A stretch of 64,000 nucleotides of DNA from Curtobacterium sp. VKM Ac-1395 (GTDB lineage Bacteria; Actinomycetota; Actinomycetes; Actinomycetales; Microbacteriaceae), in the NCBI RefSeq assembly GCF_015350975.1, contig NZ_JADKRX010000002.1, forward strand, positions 771,158 to 835,157, read 5' to 3'. The position numbers and the translations under genes were made by a program. The notes under the pieces are model-generated. The model was not told the DNA's origin. It searched no databases and saw only the letters and a list, made by a program, of their open reading frames with translations. Position 1 is the stretch's first letter. Each line of letters starts with the position of its first letter. Of the stretch, positions 17,096-24,356 are shown piece by piece.

Positions 17096-18151
17096 TCAGT
17101 CGTCCTCGCCGAGCAGCTCCTCGCGCACGCGGCGGATGTCCTCGAGCAGGGCGCCGATGAGGATCCAGTGCCGTGAGTTCGGCCGCACGACCTCGAGCGG
17201 TGCGGTGAGGGCGGGTTCGGTCTCCTCCGCGAAGGCCTCCGGCTCCGCCTGCGCCAGTTCCGTGGACTCGACCTGTCGCCCGAGCGCCCGCACGTCGGCA
17301 CCGATCCTCGCCACCTCGGTCGCGATCCGACCCACCATCGGGTCGGCACGGAGGTCGGGCGTGGCATTGTCGCGGATGGCCCGCGTCATGCCGGTGACCC
17401 GGGTGACCAGGACGCGCAGGTGCTCGGTGACGGCGACGTCCCCGTCGAGGATCGTCCGGTGTCGACCGCCGCGCGGGTTCATCGTGAGCGACTCCCGCGC
17501 CGCGGTCAGCGCCGCATCGGCCTTGGCGTGCTGCTGGCGGAGCGAGCGGGCCCGGAGCAGGGCGTCGTTCCACCGGTCGTGGTCCCAGCCCTCGGTGAGA
17601 CCGATCGCGACCCGCTCGAACGCCACCGCCGTGTCGCGCGCCAACCGGCCGACGGCGAGGTGTGCCGGCCGGAGCAGCACCGGCGGCACGATGACGGCGT
17701 TCACCACGAGGGCGACGGCCGCGCCGAGCACGGTCTCCAGCACCCGGTCGGCCGAGTAGTTCGGCGTGACCACCCCGGCGGTGAGCACGAGCATCCCGCT
17801 GATGCCGACCTGGGTCGCCGAGGTCGGGGTCAACCGGAGCGCCCAGGCGATCAGGATCGACAGGACGATCACGACGAGCACGACCCAGACCGCGTCACCG
17901 AGCAGGAAGTGCAGCCCGGTCGCCAACACGACGCCGAGCACGACACCGGCGCTCCGCTCGAGGCCCTTCACGAAGGACTGGTTGATGCTCGGCTGCACGA
18001 CCAGCAGCGCCGCGATGGCCGCGAAGGTCGGGAAGGGTCCGCGGATGACGAGTTCCGAGAGCAGCACCGCCGCGACCACCGCGACCGCGGTCTTCACGAC
18101 CTGCAGGAAGGGGGAGCGGCTCGAGCTGCGGAGGCGCGAGACCGGGTTCAC
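17096..18151 (-). CDS. FUSC / aromatic acid exporter family membrane protein
   Basis: 351 residues: a short basic N-terminus, about six closely spaced hydrophobic helices over residues 18-170 (FLQVVKTAVAVVAAVLLSEL, WVVLVVIVLSILIAWAL, VLGAAVALVVNAVIVPPVLL) and a long helical cytoplasmic C-terminus. This layout fits FUSC-type efflux proteins; the substrate is unknown. GTG start at 18151: TAGCGT (18159-18164, minus strand) ends 7 nt upstream, so the mRNA is probably leaderless. Its 3' end is convergent with the small gene at 16753-17070. Confidence 0.8.
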   Translation of the reverse strand: MNPVSRLRSSSRSPFLQVVKTAVAVVAAVLLSELVIRGPFPTFAAIAALLVVQPSINQSFVKGLERSAGVVLGVVLATGLHFLLGDAVWVVLVVIVLSILIAWALRLTPTSATQVGISGMLVLTAGVVTPNYSADRVLETVLGAAVALVVNAVIVPPVLLRPAHLAVGRLARDTAVAFERVAIGLTEGWDHDRWNDALLRARSLRQQHAKADAALTAARESLTMNPRGGRHRTILDGDVAVTEHLRVLVTRVTGMTRAIRDNATPDLRADPMVGRIATEVARIGADVRALGRQVESTELAQAEPEAFAEETEPALTAPLEVVRPNSRHWILIGALLEDIRRVREELLGEDD

Positions 18152-18232
18152 GAGGACCACGCTAGCCACGCATCCGCACGCCGAGCCGCGCACGAACGCG
18201 ACGAAACCGCACGGACACGGTTGACTGGTGTC

Positions 18233-19477
18233 GTGTGGCCGAATCATGAGCGCGTCATCCCGGAGGCCTTCGTCGGCTCCGGGACCACTGTGGTGGCCGC
18301 GCGCGCGCACTCGGTCGAACCGTCGGGCAACGGATACCTCTACGGGTACGAGGTCGACACCCTCGACCGCAACAACCTGCGTGCCACCGTCCTGACGTAC
18401 GTCGACACCGGCGGCACCCACGACCAGAACAGCGCCCTGGTGACCGACCCGGCGACCAACGAGCCGGTCTCGGTCTGGGCGTACCCGAACGACCCCGGTC
18501 TGCCGGTCCTGCCGCAGGTGACCTACCGCGACGCCGTGGCCGAGCTCCTCACCACCCTCGGCATGCCGGTGACGAACCCGGTGCTGACCGTCGCGGCCTA
18601 CCGCCCGGGCAAGCGCGCCGTGGTCCGGGTCGACGCCCCCGAGGGCACGCTCTTCCTCAAGGTCGTCCGGCCCCACCGCGTCGCACCGATCGTCCGCACG
18701 CACGAGCAGTTCGTCGCCGCCGGGCTGCCGGTGCCGCGCGTGCTCTCCAGTCGTGGCGACGGGCTGCTCGTGCTCGAGCGCATCCGCGGGGTGCCGGCGG
18801 GCAGCCGCATCCTCGACATCGCCGACGACCCGCGCTTCGTGGCGTCGCTCGCAGCACTGACCGGCCGGATCGCCACCGTGCCGATGACCCAGCAGGCCCG
18901 CGCCGACGCGATGGACCACGCCGACTGGCACCGGAAGACGCTCGTCACAGCGCTGCCGCAGGACGCGCTCGAGATCGACGAGCTCTACGACGCGATCGGC
19001 CGACGGTCGATCGGCTGGACCACGACGGACAAGCAGGTCGTGCACGGCGACCTGCACCTGGAGCAGGTCTTCGTCGACGAGGACGAGCCCTGGCGCATCT
19101 CCGGCCTGCTCGACATCGACACCGCCGGCTGGGGCTACCCGGTCCGCGACATCGGTGCCGTGGTGGCGCACCTCGTCGTCACCGGGCTGTGGCACCGCTC
19201 CCGCGGCGACGCCGACCGCGGCGCAGCGGCGGAACGCCTCGCCGACGCGATCGCCCGCGACTGGGCCGCCAGGAACCCGGCCGCCGCCGAGCGACTCGGA
19301 CCAGCCATCGGTGCCCAGCTGCTGGCGCACGCCGGCGGCCAGGCGACCACGGGCTCCGCGAACGGCATCGCCACCGCGGAACAGCTGCTCCGGGCGACGC
19401 GGGCCGCGCTCGCGGAACCGGCCCCGAGCCTCCCGGCCGACGGCTCCGGCCGCCCGCGGTCCGCACCCCGCGTCTGA
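18233..19477 (+). CDS. Maltokinase-like phosphotransferase
   Basis: 414-residue kinase of the aminoglycoside phosphotransferase/maltokinase fold. The catalytic motif VVHGDLHLEQVFV is near residue 271, followed by LLDIDTAGWGYPVRDIG with the metal-binding aspartate. An N-terminal cap-like region of about 110 residues precedes the kinase core, as in maltokinases. No trehalose synthase or glycogen gene lies nearby, so the substrate is uncertain. GTG start at 18233: a −10-like TTGACT (18221-18226) ends 6 nt upstream, suggesting a leaderless mRNA, and the gene is divergent from the FUSC gene. Confidence 0.75.
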   Translation: MWPNHERVIPEAFVGSGTTVVAARAHSVEPSGNGYLYGYEVDTLDRNNLRATVLTYVDTGGTHDQNSALVTDPATNEPVSVWAYPNDPGLPVLPQVTYRDAVAELLTTLGMPVTNPVLTVAAYRPGKRAVVRVDAPEGTLFLKVVRPHRVAPIVRTHEQFVAAGLPVPRVLSSRGDGLLVLERIRGVPAGSRILDIADDPRFVASLAALTGRIATVPMTQQARADAMDHADWHRKTLVTALPQDALEIDELYDAIGRRSIGWTTTDKQVVHGDLHLEQVFVDEDEPWRISGLLDIDTAGWGYPVRDIGAVVAHLVVTGLWHRSRGDADRGAAAERLADAIARDWAARNPAAAERLGPAIGAQLLAHAGGQATTGSANGIATAEQLLRATRAALAEPAPSLPADGSGRPRSAPRV

Positions 19478-20071
19478 GACGAGCGTTCCCGCCTGCCGCT
19501 GTTCGGGCGGCAGGTCGGAACGCGCGTAGTGGGTCGGGAGATCGGACCCGGTACGCGCGTTCCCACTCGCGACGCGCGTTCCTGCCTGCCGCGCGTGAGG
19601 CGGCGCGTCGGAACGCGCGTTGTGGGTCGGAAGATCCGACCCGGTACGCGCGATCCCACCCACCACGCGCGGTCTGACCCACGGCACCGCCTGGAGGCTC
19701 GACGCGCGCGGGGTGCGCCGAGTCGCCTCCGTCGGTGGTCCGGGAGTACACTGACCGCGCACGCACCGCGTGCTCGCACGTCGCGTCGATTCCGGACACG
19801 ACACTCGACCGGTTGGCCGAGCGGGCACCGGGTCCGCGACCGCTCCCGGCGAGTCGCGTGCGTGCGACAGCGCCGGATCCTCCGCGCTGATCGTGCCCAT
19901 CGGACACCACCCGGGTGACCACGACGGGCACGGTCGACAGCCAGATCGTCGTGGGGATCGGCGCACCGGTGGGCCGCATCGGCCCGCCACGGCAGTGGTG
20001 CGACGGACGCACCGACGACTTCCGCCAGGACGGCGGCTCGCCCCGGTCTCGGGACGGAACAAGGAGGAGCC
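19478..20071. other. 594-bp gene-free region upstream of the SNF2 helicase
   Basis: No convincing gene on either strand. The first 200 bp hold the array of inverted GGAACGCGCGT arms. A member-like imperfect palindrome (ggaggc with gcctcc) spans 19693-19730. A −10-like TACACT lies at 19747-19752, which would give the helicase a leader of about 310 nt. Confidence 0.65.
19483..19675. repeat. Array of inverted GGAACGCGCGT repeats
   Basis: Arms alternate in orientation: gcgttcc at 19483, ggaacgcgcgta at 19517, tacgcgcgttcc at 19552, acgcgcgttcc at 19572, ggaacgcgcgt at 19610, acgcgcgatcc at 19646, plus a degenerate arm near 19664. Neighbouring arms can pair into four hairpins that share arms and so exclude one another. 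Two of the hairpins enclose gggtc/gaccc or gggtcgg/ccgaccc inner stems. The first (19483-19523) could be the terminator of the maltokinase-like gene. Confidence 0.85.
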
Positions 20072-22198
20072 TTGGCTCGATCAGGCACGCGGCGTGCAGC
20101 CGGTGGGACGCGGACCGCGTCGCGCCGGACCCGGCCGCTCGACAACGACGGCGTCATCCCCGTGCTCGCCCGCGCGGTGCGCGAGGTCGAGGCGGCCGCC
20201 CAGCGCGGACCGCTGAAGGCGTCGAACCGCACGAAGTTCCAGGCGGTCGCGCTGCTCATGCGCGAGGAACGTGCCCGCGTCAAGGCGGACACGACGCTCA
20301 CCGACGCCCAGCGCGCCGAGCAGATGAAGCGGCTCGACGGCGTCGCGACCATCCTCGCCAAGACGGCGGCACGCGACACCAGCGTCATCCAGCTCCTGGC
20401 CGAGGAGTCGCCCGTCACCGAGGCGACCCGCACCGTCAAGCGCGACATGATGATCGCCGGCGGCGTGGAGATGCAGCCGGAGGACCTCGTCATCGCGGCC
20501 GAGCCCGCGCCGGTCGTCACCGCGCAGGAGCGTGCCGTCGTGCCGCAGGCCGTCGTGCAGCGCCAGCTCGCCAACCCGTTCCTGCCGCCGGACTTCGCCC
20601 TCGCCGACCAGCCCGTCGCGCACCCGCGGCGCCTGGCGAACTGGGAGCTCTTCGGACCGCTCTTCAAGTCGTTCGAGTACGGCGCCGGTGGGGGATCGGC
20701 CTCGATGCCGCTGCCCGACCCGACCTCGGTGCAGACGATCTCCGGCACCACGCTGATGCAGCACCAGGCGGAGCTCGTCGCGGCCGCCGCGCAGGGCCAC
20801 CGCACGTTCCTGCTCGCCGACGAACCCGGACTCGGCAAGACCGCGCAGTCGCTGCTCGCCGCCGAGGCCGCCGGGGCGTACCCGCTGCTCGTCGTCGTGC
20901 CGAACGTCGTCAAGACGAACTGGGCCCGCGAGGCCGCCCGCTGGGTGCCGAACCGCCGCGCGACCGTCATCCACGGCGACGGGGACGACCTCGACGGGTT
21001 CGCCGACGTCGTGATCGTGAACTACGAGATCCTCGACCGGCACTTCGGCTGGCTCGGGGCCTTCGGGTTCAAGGGCATGGTCGTCGACGAGGCCCACTTC
21101 ATCAAGAACAAGGACTCGCAGCGCTCGAAGTTCGTGCTGCAGCTCGCCGAGAAGATCCGCGCGCGCACCTCGTCCCCGCTGCTCATGGCGCTCACCGGCA
21201 CCCCGCTGATCAACTCGGTGGAGGACTTCCGCACGATCTGGGAGTACCTCGGCTGGATCGACGACAAGAAGCCCCGTGCGCAGCTCATGAACGAGCTCGA
21301 GGACATCGGGCTCACCCCGGCCGACCAGGGCTTCTTCGCCGAGGCCCGACGCGCCGTGATCGACATGGGCATCGTCCGCCGTCGCAAGGTCGACGTGGCC
21401 GCTGACATCCCCGCCCGTCGCATCGCCGACATCCCGGTGGAGCTCGACGGCGACGAGGGCCGCTCCATCCGCGACGCCGAGCGCGAGCTCACCGCGAAGC
21501 TCGTCAAGCGCTACCACCAGGCGCTCGACGCCCGCACCGGCCAGGCGCCGGTCGACGGCATCGACCACAAGCTCGTCCGCCAGGTCGCACGGTGGGAGCT
21601 CGAGGACCAGGACGCGTCCTCCACCGGGGAGAACGTGTTCTCGATGGTCCGGCGCATCGGCCGCGCGAAGGCCCAGCTCGCGGCGGACTACGCGGCGCAG
21701 CTGGCGGCGAACGTCGGCAAGGTCGTCTTCTTCGCCAAGCACCTCGACGTGATGGACCAGGCGGAAGAGGTCTTCGCCCGACGGCACCTGCGCACCGCGA
21801 CGATCCGCGGCGACCAGACCGCGGCGCAGCGCACGGCCGAGATCGACTCGTTCGTGAACGACCCCGACGTCGCCGTGATCGTGTGCTCGCTCACCGCAGC
21901 CGGCGTCGGGCTCAACCTGCAGGTGGCGTCCAACGTCGTCCTCGCCGAGCTCTCCTGGACCAGTGCCGAGCAGACCCAGGCGATCGACCGTGTGCACCGC
22001 ATCGGGCAGGAAGAGCCGGTCACCGCGTGGCGCATCATCGCCGCACAGACGATCGACACGAAGATCGCCGAGCTCATCGACTCCAAGGCCGGTCTGGCAG
22101 CGCGTGCGCTCGACGGCTCGGACGAGGAGGTCGTCGACTCGGGCGACATCCAGCTCGACGCCATGGCCGCGCTGCTGACGGAGGCGCTCGGCGGCTGA
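20072..22198 (+). CDS. SNF2-family helicase
   Basis: DNA-stimulated ATPase of superfamily 2, likely in DNA repair or chromosome remodelling. 708 residues: an N-terminal helical region of about 190 residues with no known domain, Walker A DEPGLGKT near 250, VVDEAHFIK near 336, TGTPLINS near 376, and a C-terminal helicase half ending in IDRVHRIGQEEPV. The start is TTG at 20072, chosen because a very strong Shine-Dalgarno (aaggagga) precedes it; no closer ATG matches this context. The 22199-22333 spacer holds a strong terminator. Confidence 0.9.
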   Translation: MARSGTRRAAGGTRTASRRTRPLDNDGVIPVLARAVREVEAAAQRGPLKASNRTKFQAVALLMREERARVKADTTLTDAQRAEQMKRLDGVATILAKTAARDTSVIQLLAEESPVTEATRTVKRDMMIAGGVEMQPEDLVIAAEPAPVVTAQERAVVPQAVVQRQLANPFLPPDFALADQPVAHPRRLANWELFGPLFKSFEYGAGGGSASMPLPDPTSVQTISGTTLMQHQAELVAAAAQGHRTFLLADEPGLGKTAQSLLAAEAAGAYPLLVVVPNVVKTNWAREAARWVPNRRATVIHGDGDDLDGFADVVIVNYEILDRHFGWLGAFGFKGMVVDEAHFIKNKDSQRSKFVLQLAEKIRARTSSPLLMALTGTPLINSVEDFRTIWEYLGWIDDKKPRAQLMNELEDIGLTPADQGFFAEARRAVIDMGIVRRRKVDVAADIPARRIADIPVELDGDEGRSIRDAERELTAKLVKRYHQALDARTGQAPVDGIDHKLVRQVARWELEDQDASSTGENVFSMVRRIGRAKAQLAADYAAQLAANVGKVVFFAKHLDVMDQAEEVFARRHLRTATIRGDQTAAQRTAEIDSFVNDPDVAVIVCSLTAAGVGLNLQVASNVVLAELSWTSAEQTQAIDRVHRIGQEEPVTAWRIIAAQTIDTKIAELIDSKAGLAARALDGSDEEVVDSGDIQLDAMAALLTEALGG

Positions 22199-22224
22199 GG
22201 TCGGTTGAGCCGGAGCGTCTGTAC

Positions 22225-22294
22225 GCAAAACACCGGTGTTCGTGCGTCGCGCCGCGGATTCCCGCGGCCTGGAGCACGAACACCGGTGTTTTGC
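22225..22294. terminator. Nested 21-bp-arm palindrome, bidirectional terminator
   Basis: gcaaaacaccggtgttcgtg+c (22225-22245) is an exact inverted match of 22274-22294. Inside it, gccgcgg (22251-22257) pairs with ccgcggc (22262-22268). Each 21-bp arm itself contains the 12-bp palindrome AACACCGGTGTT. It lies between the 3' ends of two convergent genes, and A-run/T-run edges give each strand a T-rich tail. Confidence 0.85.
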
Positions 22295-22333
22295 ATCACG
22301 GCCCGACGCAGGGAGGCGCCACCTGGTCGCGCG

Positions 22334-22606
22334 TCAGATGCGCGACTGGACCTCGGCCAGGGACGGGTTCGTCGCGGTGCTGCCGTCGGGGAACACCAGC
22401 GTCGGCACGGTCTGGTTGCCGCCGTTGACCTCGGCGACGAGCTCGGCCGTGCCCGGCGTCTGCTCGATGTCGACCTCGGTGAACGGCACACCGGCCTTGG
22501 ACATCTGGTTCTTCAGACGCGCGCAGTAGCCGCACCAGGTGGTGGTGAACATGGTGACGCCGCCGGCCTGGGGCACGAACGCGTCGCGGGTGATCGTCTC
22601 GCTCAT
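22334..22606 (-). CDS. Mycoredoxin/glutaredoxin-like protein
   Basis: Small thiol-disulfide oxidoreductase; in actinobacteria this type reduces mycothiol-mixed disulfides. 90 residues with the redox motif TWCGYCARL (Cys25 and Cys28), the cis-proline TVPTLVF and the GS segment DGSTATNPS of the glutaredoxin fold. The ATG at 22606 is preferred over GTG 22612 because TAGCCT (22613-22618, minus strand) ends 6 nt upstream. The assignment to mycoredoxin rather than NrdH is from motif and lineage. Confidence 0.85.
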   Translation of the reverse strand: MSETITRDAFVPQAGGVTMFTTTWCGYCARLKNQMSKAGVPFTEVDIEQTPGTAELVAEVNGGNQTVPTLVFPDGSTATNPSLAEVQSRI

Positions 22607-22665
22607 CTCCACAGGCTAACCCGCCGTGTCGTGAGCAGCCCCTGCACCCTGGTAGACAGGGGCAT

Positions 22666-24195
22666 GTGACGGACACGCACCTCGAGATCGAGCGCACGTA
22701 CGACCTGCCCGACGACGCCAGCCTCCCCGACCTCATCGGGGTCGGCGGCATCATGCAGGTCGACCACCAGGAGCCCTTCGAGCTCGACGCCACCTACTGG
22801 GACACCGAGCGGTACGACCTCGTCGCCGCCCACGTCACGGTCCGTCGGCGCACGGGCGGCACGGACGCCGGCTGGCACATCAAGCGTGCCGAGTCCGACA
22901 CCGTCCGGCACGAGGAGCACTTCCCGCTCACGGACGACGCCGACACCGTGCCGGTCGAGGTCCTCGCCGCCCTGTTCACCGAGCGCCGCGGCCGCGGTCT
23001 CCGTCCGGTCGTGCGCATCACGACCACCCGCACGGTCACGCGACTCCTCGACGAGGACGGCGACCAGATCGCCGAGCTCGCCGACGACCGCGTCAGCGCC
23101 GAGCGCCTCGACGACGACGCCCCCGCCGATCCCCGCACCTGGCGGGAAGCCGAGGTCGAGACCGTCGAGGGCGTCGACCAGCAGGTCGCCCACGAGTTCC
23201 TCCGGTCCCTCGACGGCCGCTTCGCCGCGGTCGGGGCCGGCCCCGCCGCCGTCGCGTCCAAGCTGGCACGTGGGCTGGCAGGAGCACCCGCGCTGCGCCT
23301 CCAGTCCGCCGAGAAGCCGGACAAGGGCACCGTCGCCCGCGCGGTCGCCAAGCGGCTCAAGAAGCTGCGCTCCGCGCTGCTCGGCCAGGAGGCCCGGCTC
23401 CGCTCCGGCGACACCGCCGGCCTCCGTGAGACGGCCGAGACCGCACTCGGGGTCGCCGCCGTCCTGCAGACGTACCGTCCGGCGTTCGCCGCGACCGAGG
23501 ACCTGGACCGTGCAGCCGAGGCGGCGGACGCCCTGGCTGCCGTCACCGCGAAGGCCGCGCTGGCCGAGTACCTGATCGAGCGCCTGCCGCGGGCGTCGTC
23601 GCCGGCACAGGACGAGCTCGTCGACGCGATGACCCGCGAGCGCATCCTGGCGTCGACCCGGGAGCGCCGCGACCAGGCCTCGCGCGACGTCGTGGCGTTC
23701 CTGCACACGGAGGCGTTCCTGGAGCTCCTCGACGCCCTCGACGACGCCGTCGAGCGCCCCGCGCCGACCGCGTGGGCGCTGCGCTCCCCGAAGCACGTCG
23801 CGCAGGACGTCTCCGCGATCGTGAAGCCCCACGTGCGCGAACTCGTCCGCGACGCCGTGGCCGACGACACCTCGGACACCGCCGCTGCGCGCGAGGCCGC
23901 CGACCGTGCCACCACCGAGCTGGCGTGGCAGGCGACCATGCGGGCCCGGATGGCGATGGACCTGCTCGGGGATGACGCCTTCCCGCATGCGCTGTGGAAG
24001 CGCATCGGCGCGGCGGCGGACGTGCTCACGGAGCGGGTGCGGTCGCTGTACGCGCTCGACGCACTGCGGGCGAACGCCGCCATCGCCGAGCGCGGTGGCG
24101 AGTCGACGTTCGGGTACGGCGTGCTGGCCGGTGACCGGGTTCGCCTGGCCGAGGAGTCCTACGACGAGGCGGTGCACGCGCTCAACCGCGTGTGA
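22666..24195 (+). CDS. CYTH and CHAD domain protein
   Basis: 509 residues: an N-terminal CYTH domain of about 200 residues, a triphosphate tunnel fold that binds or cleaves triphosphates or polyphosphate, and a C-terminal helical CHAD domain rich in conserved His and Arg, linked to polyphosphate. The signature ExExK is present only as EIERT, so the lysine is missing. GTG start at 22666; TAGACA ends 7 nt upstream, suggesting a leaderless transcript. Its specific substrate is unknown. Confidence 0.85.
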   Translation: MTDTHLEIERTYDLPDDASLPDLIGVGGIMQVDHQEPFELDATYWDTERYDLVAAHVTVRRRTGGTDAGWHIKRAESDTVRHEEHFPLTDDADTVPVEVLAALFTERRGRGLRPVVRITTTRTVTRLLDEDGDQIAELADDRVSAERLDDDAPADPRTWREAEVETVEGVDQQVAHEFLRSLDGRFAAVGAGPAAVASKLARGLAGAPALRLQSAEKPDKGTVARAVAKRLKKLRSALLGQEARLRSGDTAGLRETAETALGVAAVLQTYRPAFAATEDLDRAAEAADALAAVTAKAALAEYLIERLPRASSPAQDELVDAMTRERILASTRERRDQASRDVVAFLHTEAFLELLDALDDAVERPAPTAWALRSPKHVAQDVSAIVKPHVRELVRDAVADDTSDTAAAREAADRATTELAWQATMRARMAMDLLGDDAFPHALWKRIGAAADVLTERVRSLYALDALRANAAIAERGGESTFGYGVLAGDRVRLAEESYDEAVHALNRV

Positions 24196-24200
24196 CGCGC

Positions 24201-24281
24201 TGCGTGTGCGTGTGCGTGTGAGTGTGCTCGCGCGTGCGCGTGCGCGTGCGCTAGCGCTCGTGCTCGTGCGTGCGCGCGTGC
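24201..24281. repeat. Alternating purine-pyrimidine tract, (TG/CG)n
   Basis: About 80 bp of nearly unbroken alternating tgcg, tgtg and cgcg steps, with only three or four phase breaks. Such sequence favours left-handed Z-DNA when negatively supercoiled. It lies between the CYTH-CHAD stop and the terminator hairpin. Confidence 0.85.
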
Positions 24282-24290
24282 CCATCGAGG

Positions 24291-24337
24291 GAGCAGACGA
24301 CGTCGGGTGCGTGACCGCGACCCGACGTCGTCTGCTC
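24291..24337. terminator. Bidirectional hairpin terminator
   Basis: gagcagacgacgtcgggt (24291-24308) is a perfect 18-bp inverted repeat of 24320-24337, with an 11-nt loop. It sits between the 3' ends of convergent genes. Confidence 0.85.
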
Positions 24338-24356
24338 CGTCGATGCTGTCCGGGCG

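Noticed and set aside
19806..19880. tRNA-like sequence (ggttggccgagcgggc)
   Set aside because: It resembles a D arm, but no anticodon stem or T-loop (GGTTCGA) can be paired in the right positions.
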